Assembly (NCBI GenBank): GCA_026985975.1
Contig: JALSPL010000024.1
Coordinates: forward strand, 1 to 5,642
Source: Anaerolineae bacterium
GTDB taxonomy: Bacteria; Chloroflexota; Anaerolineae; J102
Length of the DNA stretch: 5,642 nt
Direction of reading: 5' to 3'
Of this stretch, positions 1 through 5,614 are shown piece by piece. Every line of letters starts with the position of its first letter. Position 1 is the stretch's first letter. The notes under the pieces were generated by a model. That model was not told where the DNA came from and did not search any database. It saw only the letters and a program-made list of their open reading frames with translations. The position numbers were made by a program, and so were the translations under genes.

Positions 1-548
1 CCGCTGAAGTGATCGTGATGATAGGGCCTGTCTTCGGGCCAACGCCCCTCGGGCAGCGCTTCGTCCGAGAGCAGCTCGTTGAGCATATCATCGATCTTGT
101 CGGGCGTGACGCCTTCGTAGTAGCGTCCCCAATCGCTGTGATCCTTGCGCACGAAAATCACCGGTGCGGTGGCGCAAGAGCCCAAACATTCCATCTCGCT
201 GAGGGTGAAATTGCCATCGGGCGTAGTCTCTCCAAAATCGATATGCAGCTTCTCCTTCAGCGCCTCAGCCGTCTCTTCCGCCCCCCGCAACATACAGGAA
301 ACATTGGTGCATATCTCCATGTGATATTTGCCATGAGGCTTCTTGTAGAGCATGTTGTAAAATCCGGCAATGGCATGCACTTCCATGGGCTCCAGACCAA
401 AGATTTCGGCGATCTCGGCCTGGACATCGGGGGGCAGCCAGCCATGCTCCCGCTGCGCCACATAAAGGGCCGGAAGAATAGCGGAACGAGGACGCGGATA
501 CTGCGCCATCAGGGATTGGATTTCGGAACGGGCGTCGGATGATAACAT
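1..548 (-). CDS. nuoE: NADH-quinone oxidoreductase subunit E (2Fe-2S), 3'-truncated by window edge
   Basis: This is the 24-kDa subunit of the NADH-dehydrogenase module of complex I. It has a thioredoxin-like fold and carries the N1a-type 2Fe-2S cluster beside the FMN subunit NuoF. The minus-strand frame is open from the ATG at 548 to the window edge, giving 182 full codons and no stop. The four cluster ligands are visible: C80 and C85 in CTNVSC, and C121 and C125 in CLGSC, with the family's x4 and x3 spacings. The helical N-terminus contains YPRPRSAILPAL (17-28), followed by GFYNMLY (62-68), both typical of NuoE. The ATG at 548 is the only sensible start because an in-frame TGA lies at 579-581. 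No Shine-Dalgarno sequence is visible before it. The gene lies 69 nt after nuoCD, in the standard nuo order. The visible C-terminus is His-rich (HHDHF, 177-181). The length already matches the family, so the stop is probably just outside. The identification is firm. Confidence 0.96.
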   Translation of the reverse strand, partial: MLSSDARSEIQSLMAQYPRPRSAILPALYVAQREHGWLPPDVQAEIAEIFGLEPMEVHAIAGFYNMLYKKPHGKYHMEICTNVSCMLRGAEETAEALKEKLHIDFGETTPDGNFTLSEMECLGSCATAPVIFVRKDHSDWGRYYEGVTPDKIDDMLNELLSDEALPEGRWPEDRPYHHDHFS

Positions 549-617
549 AGTCGAAAACGAATGATTAATGACTGATGATCAAAGAGGAATGGTTGGCGAT
601 GAATGGCGGAGACGGAT

Positions 618-2366
618 TTACCGGTCTACATCGCCAAGAACGATATCGATGGTGCCAATGACGACGACAACATCGGAGAGCAAATGTCCTTTTGACATCA
701 TGGAGATGGATTGCAGGTTGGCGAAGCTGGGGGTGCGGATGTGCATACGGTAGGGATGGGCGCCGCCATCGGAGACGATGTAGAAGCCCATCTCGCCCTT
801 GGAGGCCTCGATGCCGCGATACACCTCGCCCGGCGCCGGAGTCAGCCCTTCGGTGAAGAGCTTGAAATGACGGATCAACGCCTCCATGCTCTGATCCAGT
901 AAATCGCGGTTGGGCGGCGTGATCTTGGGATCATCCAGCAGATAATCGCCCTCGGGCAGCATGGCCGCGGCCTGACGCAGGATGCGCACCGATTGCTTCA
1001 TCTCGGCCATGCGCACCAGGTAACGACCGTAACTATCCCCCAAATCGGAGGTGGGGATTTCGAAATCATATTTCTCGTAGCCGCAATAGGGACGGGCTCG
1101 ACGCAGATCATATTTGACGCCGCTGCCGCGCAGCATGGGGCCGGTGACGCCCATGGCAATGGCGTCTTTTTTGCTGAGATAGCCGATGCCCTGCAGACGC
1201 TTGCGCCACAGGGGATTTTCATCCAGCATCTCCTCATATTCCACCAGACGCTTGTCCATCATATCCAAGAATTCAAGCATCCGCGGGATGAAGGCTGGCG
1301 GCAGATCGTCGGAGACGCCGCCAATGCGCATGTAGGAGGTGGTGAGCCGGGCGCCGCATGCCATCTCGAACAGATCCATGATCTCCTCGCGCTCGCGAAA
1401 CGCGTACATGAGGAGGGCGTGGCCCGTGCCGCTGACATCCAGGGCGTGGGTGCCCAGCCACACCAGATGGCTGGCGATGCGCTGTAATTCCGCCATGATC
1501 ACGCGAATCGTCTGCGCCCGATCGGGAACTTCGATCCCCAGCATTTTTTCTACGGCCACGCAGTATGAAAGATTGTTCTGCATGGCCGAGACATAATCCA
1601 TGCGATCGGTGTAATAAACGAAATCCTTGTAGCGGACGTTTTCGGCCTGTTTCTCGAAGCCGCTGTGCAGATAACCGATGTCGGGCTCGACGTTTTTGAC
1701 GCGTTCGCCATCCAGTTCCACAATCAGACGCAGCACGCCGTGAGTGGAGGGATGCTGGGGCCCCATGTTCAGGATCATGTGTTTCGGATCCATGCCCGCG
1801 GGCACAGGCTCCAGCCGCTGTTCGGGCTGCATGATCTGTTTGCCCAGGTGTTTGAATTCCTCATCATCCCAGGTGACCGTGAAGGGCACGCGTTCGCCGC
1901 CCAGGGGCATGTCCTTGCGCAGAGGATGCCCGCTCCAATCGTTGGGTAGCAAGATGCGGCGCAGATCGGGGTGTCCGTCATAGGTGACGCCCATCAGATC
2001 GTACGCTTCGCGTTCGTGCCAGTTGGCCGCGGGCCAGATGCCCGTCACGCTGGGAGCGACCGGCTCGTCGCCGCCGGGCAAAGGCGTCTTGATCTCCAGC
2101 AGATCGCCGTCTCTCGCCACCGAGCGCAGGTGATACACCCCCACAAAACGGGCCTCCGAGGCGTTATAATCGGGCAGTTTCAGACGATCGACCACAGTGA
2201 GGCTGCTGAGCAGATCATAATTCAGCTCAGGATCGTCGCGCAGAAAACGCCCGACTTCCAACAGGCTTTCTGGTTTGATGGTGATGACAGGAGAGCCAAA
2301 TGCCTCTTCAGTGGCGAGAAGCGCATCCGGAAATGCCTGTCGAACAGCAGCAATAGGATCAGTCAT
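618..2366 (-). CDS. nuoCD: NADH-quinone oxidoreductase fused subunit C/D
   Basis: One uninterrupted 582-residue frame joins the 30-kDa (NuoC) and 49-kDa (NuoD) subunits of complex I, which sit in the peripheral arm and shape the quinone pocket. Residues 1 to about 175 are NuoC, with its signature around 117-138 (HEREAYDLMG, then GHPDLRRIL). A short linker (about 175-193) leads into NuoD. NuoD shows GPQHPSTHG (202-210), GYLHSGFEK (231-239), RMDY (255-258), RIGG (347-350) and the conserved terminal GDVDR. H209 and Y258 align by motif with Thermus Nqo4 His38 and Tyr87, which contact the quinone headgroup. The total length is close to the fused NuoCD of E. coli (about 600). An in-frame TAA at 2373-2375 fixes the ATG at 2366. 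Its upstream bases (AATCCACC) contain no Shine-Dalgarno sequence. nuoB ends 40 nt upstream. I see no frameshift and no missing key residue. Many bacteria keep nuoC and nuoD separate, so the fusion is useful for placing the lineage. Confidence 0.97.
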   Translation of the reverse strand: MTDPIAAVRQAFPDALLATEEAFGSPVITIKPESLLEVGRFLRDDPELNYDLLSSLTVVDRLKLPDYNASEARFVGVYHLRSVARDGDLLEIKTPLPGGDEPVAPSVTGIWPAANWHEREAYDLMGVTYDGHPDLRRILLPNDWSGHPLRKDMPLGGERVPFTVTWDDEEFKHLGKQIMQPEQRLEPVPAGMDPKHMILNMGPQHPSTHGVLRLIVELDGERVKNVEPDIGYLHSGFEKQAENVRYKDFVYYTDRMDYVSAMQNNLSYCVAVEKMLGIEVPDRAQTIRVIMAELQRIASHLVWLGTHALDVSGTGHALLMYAFREREEIMDLFEMACGARLTTSYMRIGGVSDDLPPAFIPRMLEFLDMMDKRLVEYEEMLDENPLWRKRLQGIGYLSKKDAIAMGVTGPMLRGSGVKYDLRRARPYCGYEKYDFEIPTSDLGDSYGRYLVRMAEMKQSVRILRQAAAMLPEGDYLLDDPKITPPNRDLLDQSMEALIRHFKLFTEGLTPAPGEVYRGIEASKGEMGFYIVSDGGAHPYRMHIRTPSFANLQSISMMSKGHLLSDVVVVIGTIDIVLGDVDR

Positions 2367-2406
2367 GGTGGATTATGGAATACAGGTTGCGAATTGGGGC
2401 GGCGAA

Positions 2407-2961
2407 TCAGGGCAAGGGCGGCAGATCGGCGGTATTGGCGACATAGACGCCCGCCTCGGTCTTCTCGGGCTGAGCCTGCGGATAATGATCCCGCAGATGC
2501 TCGCGATCGATCTTTTCCTGCAATTTGGTCAGGGCGTAAAGCAGCGCCTCGGGCCGGGGCGGGCAGCCGGGCGCATATACATCCACGGGGATGATCTTAT
2601 CCACGCCCTGCACAATGGCGTAGTTGTTGAAAGGCCCGCCCGCGGTGGCGCAGATGCCCATGGCAATCACCCATTTGGGTTCGGCCATCTCGTCATACAG
2701 GCGTTTGATGGCGGGAGCCATCTTGTTGCTGACGCGCCCGGCCACGATCATCAGATCGGCCTGACGGGGTGAGGCGCGAAAGAGCTCGCTGCCAAAACGG
2801 GCGATGTCGTGTCGGGAAGTGCCGGTGGTGATCATCTCGATAGCGCAGCAAGCCAGACCAAACAGCAATGGCCACACGGAATTCTTGCGGCTCCAGTTCA
2901 CCACCGATTCAAGCGTGGTTGTAACGACGCCGGTTTCCGGCAGATAAGATTCTAGGCCCAT
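2407..2961 (-). CDS. nuoB: NADH-quinone oxidoreductase subunit B (4Fe-4S cluster N2)
   Basis: NuoB (PSST/Nqo6 family) is the peripheral-arm subunit holding the terminal 4Fe-4S cluster N2, which passes electrons to quinone at the interface with NuoD. The 184-residue protein has all four ligands: the tandem C38-C39 in GLACCAIEM, C104 in MGICATAGG and C133 in APGCPPRPEAL. The stretch between them (FGSELFRASPRQADLMIVAG, 57-75 region) is also typical. The tail after about 150 is acidic and proline-rich and poorly conserved in the family, ending in ADLPPLP. The ATG at 2961 is supported by a GGAGA ribosome binding site 9 nt upstream. It lies 73 nt after nuoA and 40 nt before nuoCD. The gap before it holds a marked stem-loop, described separately, which might affect its expression. 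Length and cluster residues are normal, so a working subunit is expected. Confidence 0.97.
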   Translation of the reverse strand: MGLESYLPETGVVTTTLESVVNWSRKNSVWPLLFGLACCAIEMITTGTSRHDIARFGSELFRASPRQADLMIVAGRVSNKMAPAIKRLYDEMAEPKWVIAMGICATAGGPFNNYAIVQGVDKIIPVDVYAPGCPPRPEALLYALTKLQEKIDREHLRDHYPQAQPEKTEAGVYVANTADLPPLP

Positions 2962-2970
2962 AAGGCGTTA

Positions 2971-2975
2971 TCTCC
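2971..2975 (-). promoter_or_regulatory. Ribosome binding site of nuoB
   Basis: The minus strand reads GGAGA here, followed by a 9-nt spacer to the ATG at 2961. It supports this start. The same GGAGATA motif at the same distance precedes nuoA. Confidence 0.75.
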
Positions 2976-2988
2976 ATAAAATAAATCG

Positions 2989-3023
2989 CTCACGCTCTGA
3001 ACGTGACGCCGTTCATGCGTGAG
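2989..3023 (-). promoter_or_regulatory. Stem-loop with U-rich 3' flank between nuoA and nuoB
   Basis: In the 73-nt gap between nuoA and nuoB the minus-strand RNA can fold into a long hairpin. The outer arms CTCACGC and GCGTGAG (3017-3023 and 2989-2995) pair over 7 bp. A small asymmetric internal loop (3016 versus 2996-2997) separates them from the inner arms TGAACG and CGTTCA (3010-3015 and 2998-3003), which pair over 6 bp and close a 6-nt loop. About three bases after the hairpin the RNA becomes U-rich (AUUUAUUUUAU), just before the nuoB ribosome binding site. The shape resembles a leaky intrinsic terminator or an mRNA-stabilising processing element. The pairing is read directly from the sequence; the role is inferred. 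Confidence 0.55.
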
Positions 3024-3034
3024 ATCACTTTTCA

Positions 3035-3391
3035 TCAATCCCATTCGAAGGCTCCCTTTTTCCAGACGAAAAAGTAGCCCACCAGCAAAATCAACAAGAA
3101 GACGGCCATCTCCGCCAGACCGAACAGCTTCAATTTCCCCATCGCCACTGCCCAGGGATACAAAAAGAGCACTTCCACATCGAAGAGAATGAACATCATC
3201 GCCACCATGTAGTATTGCACCGAAAAACGCTGGCGCGGACTGGTGAACTGAAGCATGCCCGACTCGATAGGCTCGTCCTTGGCTTTATTGGGATTCTTGG
3301 GGCCGAGCGCCCATGTCAGAACAAGAATAAAGACCGCAAAAAGAAACGCAAAAATGATGAGGACGAGAATGGGCAGATAATCAAGAGCCAT
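3035..3391 (-). CDS. nuoA: NADH-quinone oxidoreductase subunit A (membrane)
   Basis: NuoA (ND3 family) is a small membrane subunit of complex I at the junction of the peripheral and membrane arms, close to the entrance of the quinone channel. The 118-residue product has the expected three transmembrane segments at about 5-28, 58-80 and 88-109. The loop after the first segment carries the family signature PIESGM (41-46). The second segment contains RFSVQYYMVAMMFILFD leading into DVEVLFLYPWAV (71-82). The acidic pair D71 and E73 corresponds to the conserved Asp/Glu pair of the family. The start at 3391 is backed by a GGAGA ribosome binding site 9 nt upstream. It is the first gene of the nuo operon, preceded by a good promoter about 75-100 nt upstream. 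nuoB follows after 73 nt. Length and motifs are normal. Confidence 0.97.
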   Translation of the reverse strand: MALDYLPILVLIIFAFLFAVFILVLTWALGPKNPNKAKDEPIESGMLQFTSPRQRFSVQYYMVAMMFILFDVEVLFLYPWAVAMGKLKLFGLAEMAVFLLILLVGYFFVWKKGAFEWD

Positions 3392-3400
3392 GAACTGCTA

Positions 3401-3405
3401 TCTCC
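3401..3405 (-). promoter_or_regulatory. Ribosome binding site of nuoA
   Basis: The minus strand reads GGAGA with a 9-nt spacer to the nuoA ATG at 3391, confirming that start. Confidence 0.75.
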
Positions 3406-3422
3406 GATGATTGCGAACTGAA

Positions 3423-3437
3423 AAGCTATCGTAGCTT
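3423..3437 (-). promoter_or_regulatory. Small perfect hairpin in the nuo leader
   Basis: The minus strand reads AAGCTA, a CGA loop, then TAGCTT. This is a perfect 6-bp inverted repeat inside the predicted 68-nt leader of nuoA, about 18 nt upstream of the ribosome binding site. It could be a 5'-end stabilising hairpin or a small operator. At this size chance is also possible. Confidence 0.3.
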
Positions 3438-3465
3438 ACAAATAGGAATCAAAATAACGTTGTGC

Positions 3466-3494
3466 ATTTTATCACGCAACGCGGCAAGATGCAA
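3466..3494 (-). promoter_or_regulatory. Predicted sigma70-type promoter of the nuo operon
   Basis: On the minus strand a -35 element TTGCAT (3489-3494) is followed by exactly 17 nt and a -10 element TAAAAT (3466-3471). The -10 is extended by TG one base upstream (TGATAAAAT). Transcription would start near 3459, giving a leader of about 68 nt to nuoA. The -35 lies only 13 nt after the stop of the upstream nucleotidyltransferase gene and no terminator separates them, so some read-through is plausible. An imperfect dyad (CGTTGTG at 3458-3464 and CGCAACG at 3475-3481, one mismatch) brackets the -10 and might be an operator. The motif match is strong; activity is inferred. Confidence 0.65.
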
Positions 3495-3507
3495 GGGACG
3501 ATAACTT

Positions 3508-4095
3508 CTACGCACCAGTCTGGTCTAAATCCCGAGGATAATCAATATCCGTCAACGCCCCATCGTCCGTCTGCACCCAATGAATGTGCTGCGGATAACG
3601 ACGCAGCAGCGCCCGCCCGCCCAGATCGCCTGACGCCTGCATGAGTTCGGAAAAATGACTGCGGGCGAAGAGGACGGGATTGCCTGGTCGTCGCTGTGAG
3701 CGCGGGGCCACAATGGGCGCCCGGGTCTCGATATGGGCGCGGAGAATGCGGGTGATGAGCTGCGATGTGACGCCTGGTTGATCCGCCACCAGAAAGATGG
3801 CCGCGGCGGCATCCTGGCGCAGCGCCCGCAGGCCCAGGCCCACGCTGCCGCCCAGGCCCGCCCGCCAGTGCGAGTTGTAGGCCAGAAGGACGGGAAGACC
3901 ATGGGTTATCGGGGCCACGCGCGCATAATGCGCGCCCAGCACGACGATGATCTCGCCAACCGGCGCGGCCAGCGCTTGCAAAATGACATGACGCAGCAAT
4001 GGCTGCCCGCGCCAATTCAGCAACTGTTTGGGCGAGCCAAAACGCGTTGATGCGCCCGCCGCCAGGATAATGGCGGCGATGGATGCTTCGGGCAT
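3508..4095 (-). CDS. MobA/MocA-like nucleotidyltransferase family protein
   Basis: The product (195 residues from ATG 4095) belongs to the MobA-like NTP transferase family (NTP_transf_3). Relatives move a nucleotide from CTP or GTP onto molybdopterin cofactor, or onto sugar phosphates. Visible motifs are the N-terminal nucleotide loop LAAGASTRFG (11-20) with PKQLL (22-26), NSHWRAGLGGS (74-84), the metal-binding DQP (105-107), RRPGNPVLF (135-143), GDLGGRALL (156-164) and DIDYPRDL (183-190). This pattern is closest to MocA, the molybdopterin cytidylyltransferase, but substrate cannot be settled here and no molybdoenzyme gene is visible. The frame is open to an ATG at 4143. The ATG at 4095 is preferred because family members begin a few residues before the LAAG loop and because it avoids a 43-nt overlap. 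The gene starts 5 nt after the reductase stop with no well-placed Shine-Dalgarno sequence (GGAGA is 15 nt away), suggesting translational coupling. Confidence 0.88.
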   Translation of the reverse strand: MPEASIAAIILAAGASTRFGSPKQLLNWRGQPLLRHVILQALAAPVGEIIVVLGAHYARVAPITHGLPVLLAYNSHWRAGLGGSVGLGLRALRQDAAAAIFLVADQPGVTSQLITRILRAHIETRAPIVAPRSQRRPGNPVLFARSHFSELMQASGDLGGRALLRRYPQHIHWVQTDDGALTDIDYPRDLDQTGA

Positions 4096-4100
4096 GGCGA

Positions 4101-4730
4101 TCAGCGATGCTCTCCGCCGGGATTGGGCATGGCGTTCTCCCATATTTCCAGAAACGCCTGCATCTCTTTTGATGTGAGCAAATAAGCGAAGCGCGCCACC
4201 TCGCGACCAACCTCTTGCAGACGTTTTTCATAATCAGGATCGTCCAGCCTGCCATCAGCGTCGAAATGCCTGCCGGCCTGAGGCACGGCTGCCTGCTGTG
4301 GAACCACCCAGGCGTGCAGCGAACGCCCGACTTTGCGCAGATCATTCAGGGCGTTGACTGTGCCCATCGCGCCGCCGGAGACGCCCACCAGTCCCACAAC
4401 CTTGCCGCCGAATTCATCGAATCCCATCAGATCCAACGCGTTTTTCAGCACGCCGCTGAAGCTGCCATGATAATCGGGCGTGCCCAGAATGACGCCCTGG
4501 GCCGCAGCCACCTCCCTCCTGAGTCTCAATGCATCGGGATAGCCCTCAACCTGAGCATGCTCGCCATCGCAGAAAGGCAATTCGTAGTTGCGGAGATCGA
4601 TGAGACGGGTGGTTGCGCCCATTGCTTCTGCGCCCCGCAAGGCAATCTTGACGGCCATCCGGGTGTAACTACCCGAACGCAGGCTGCCTACGATGCCGAC
4701 AAGATGAAGATGGGATTGACGTTCTTGCAT
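4101..4730 (-). CDS. NAD(P)H-dependent FMN reductase family flavoprotein
   Basis: The 209-residue product has a flavodoxin-like fold of the NADPH-dependent FMN reductase family (FMN_red). Members are soluble, FMN-binding, often dimeric enzymes that reduce flavins, quinones, chromate or azo compounds with NAD(P)H. After the first strand (HLVGIVGS) comes the FMN-phosphate loop GSLRSGSYT (15-23). The second flavin-contact motif is LGTPDYHGSFSGVLKNALD (82-100), close to the family consensus TPEYH-GS-LKNALD. VGVSGGAMG (115-123) follows and probably borders the isoalloxazine ring. There is no signal peptide. The start at 4730 is supported by GAGG 5 nt upstream. It lies 36 nt after the lipoprotein gene and 5 nt before the nucleotidyltransferase gene. 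The family is clear, but the physiological substrate cannot be read from the sequence. Confidence 0.92.
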   Translation of the reverse strand: MQERQSHLHLVGIVGSLRSGSYTRMAVKIALRGAEAMGATTRLIDLRNYELPFCDGEHAQVEGYPDALRLRREVAAAQGVILGTPDYHGSFSGVLKNALDLMGFDEFGGKVVGLVGVSGGAMGTVNALNDLRKVGRSLHAWVVPQQAAVPQAGRHFDADGRLDDPDYEKRLQEVGREVARFAYLLTSKEMQAFLEIWENAMPNPGGEHR

Positions 4731-4735
4731 AATTG

Positions 4736-4739
4736 CCTC
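4736..4739 (-). promoter_or_regulatory. Ribosome binding site of the FMN reductase gene
   Basis: The minus strand reads GAGG (within CGAGGC) with a 5-nt spacer to the ATG at 4730, which supports that start codon. It lies inside the 36-nt gap after the lipoprotein gene. No convincing promoter is seen in that gap. Confidence 0.6.
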
Positions 4740-4766
4740 GAAAAAAGTGCAAAATGAGGGTCGTTA

Positions 4767-5600
4767 TTATTCCATGGGCGAGAGCCAGCGCTCGCGCTTG
4801 CCGCCCTCCGCCGCCCATCCGTTGAGGCCATCCGCCCGCTGCACCTTCCACCAGCGCACATTATCCAGGATCACGGGACCATCGATGACCTGCAAGTGCG
4901 TGCCCGCCACGACCCGCTTTTTCAGCAAGCCATGCACACCCGGCTCGTAGCGGATGCTGAGATTGCGACCATTGGCGGTGGTGACCATCACCACATCGCC
5001 CAAACGCACAGGGCGGTTGACCGGCCGCTTGTCGCCCAACTCTGCGGTCAGCCACACATCCTCGCCATCGCTGCCCGCAAGCCAGCCGGCGCGGCCATGC
5101 CCGTCATCCACCTGCCACCACAGATAGCCGTCAGCCTGCACCGGCCCGTCGGTGACCATCACGACGGCATTGGGCGGAAAGTTGCCCAGGCGTTGGGCGC
5201 TGGCCGCGGGCGTGGCCCGGATATTGAGCCCCGTGCGAGCGATGATGCGGGCCGGTTTGCCCGCCTGCACCACACCAGGATAAGGCGTGGGCGAAGGCGT
5301 GGGCGGAACAGGCGTGGGGGTAACGGTGGGCGTCAGGGTGAGGTAGAGGGCCTGCACCACGGGCGGCGGCGTGGGCGAAGGCGTGGATGTAGCGCGGATG
5401 GCCGACGCCCGCGCGGGATGAGGGGGGGCCGTCGCAGTTCGGGCCCACAACGCCCGCCGGTCGGGCGTGGGCTGAGGTTGGGGTGCGAAGGAGCCGCAGC
5501 CGCTCAGCAGAAATGCCGCCGCCAGTCCCGCGATGGCCAGGAGTGCGGGACGGACGATGATCTGTCGCAAACTGCGGGGGGAATGAAAGATCTGTTTCAT
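4767..5600 (-). CDS. Secreted lipoprotein with Thr/Pro-rich tether and two bacterial SH3 domains
   Basis: A 277-residue surface lipoprotein is predicted. Residues 1-35 form a lipoprotein signal peptide: Lys/Arg residues, a hydrophobic core (19-32) and the lipobox LSGC with the lipidated C35. Residues 36 to about 110 are a low-complexity Pro/Thr/Ser tether (for example TPTVTPTPVPPTPSPTP, 90-106). Two SH3b-type domains follow. The first (about 118-185) has LNIRATP, WWQV and AGWLA; the second (about 199-275) has LSIRYEP, WWKV and NGWAAE. SH3b domains commonly bind peptidoglycan or other cell-envelope ligands, so an extracytoplasmic binding role is inferred; no catalytic domain is present. The ATG at 5600 gives an ideal signal peptide but lacks a Shine-Dalgarno sequence, consistent with the promoter placed only 15 nt upstream. 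It heads a probable three-gene unit with the reductase and nucleotidyltransferase. This architecture is frequent in Chloroflexota. The exact function is unknown. Confidence 0.9.
   Translation of the reverse strand: MKQIFHSPRSLRQIIVRPALLAIAGLAAAFLLSGCGSFAPQPQPTPDRRALWARTATAPPHPARASAIRATSTPSPTPPPVVQALYLTLTPTVTPTPVPPTPSPTPYPGVVQAGKPARIIARTGLNIRATPAASAQRLGNFPPNAVVMVTDGPVQADGYLWWQVDDGHGRAGWLAGSDGEDVWLTAELGDKRPVNRPVRLGDVVMVTTANGRNLSIRYEPGVHGLLKKRVVAGTHLQVIDGPVILDNVRWWKVQRADGLNGWAAEGGKRERWLSPME
5284..5302. repeat. 19-bp direct repeat, copy 1
   Basis: An exact 19-bp sequence beginning GGCGTGGGCG on the plus strand recurs at 5368-5386. Both copies encode part of the Thr/Pro/Ser tether of the lipoprotein, where repeated CC-rich codons make the DNA low in complexity. 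It could allow slippage or recombination that changes tether length. Confidence 0.7.
5368..5386. repeat. 19-bp direct repeat, copy 2
   Basis: This is the second exact copy of the 19-bp unit at 5284-5302, 84 bp away. Because 84 is a multiple of three, recombination between the copies would delete or duplicate 28 residues of the tether in frame. Confidence 0.7.
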
Positions 5601-5614
5601 GATCGTTGCCCGGC

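Noticed and set aside
9..542. Long plus-strand open frame (177 codons)
   Set aside because: It lies wholly antisense to nuoE, whose four cluster cysteines and family motifs are clear. The plus-strand product shows no recognisable domain.
583..601. Shine-Dalgarno-like AGAGGA on the plus strand between nuoE and nuoCD
   Set aside because: The short plus-strand frame it might serve runs antisense into nuoCD and has no recognisable product, so it is most likely chance.
3424..3452. Second nuo promoter (TTGATT, 17-nt spacer, ATAGCT)
   Set aside because: The spacing is right, but ATAGCT is a poor -10 match. The upstream TTGCAT/TAAAAT pair is much better.
3472..3507. Terminator after the nucleotidyltransferase gene
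   Set aside because: I looked for a GC-rich hairpin followed by a T-run on the minus strand and found none. This stretch instead holds the nuo -35 region.
4096..4143. Earlier ATG at 4143 for the nucleotidyltransferase
   Set aside because: It would add a 16-residue Arg-rich extension and a 43-nt overlap with the reductase. Family proteins start close to the LAAG loop, which fits 4095.
3542..4345. Minus-strand open frame of 267 codons overlapping the reductase and nucleotidyltransferase genes
   Set aside because: It is out of frame with two genes that have clear family motifs. Its own product is rich in Arg, Gly and Ala, typical of a shadow frame.
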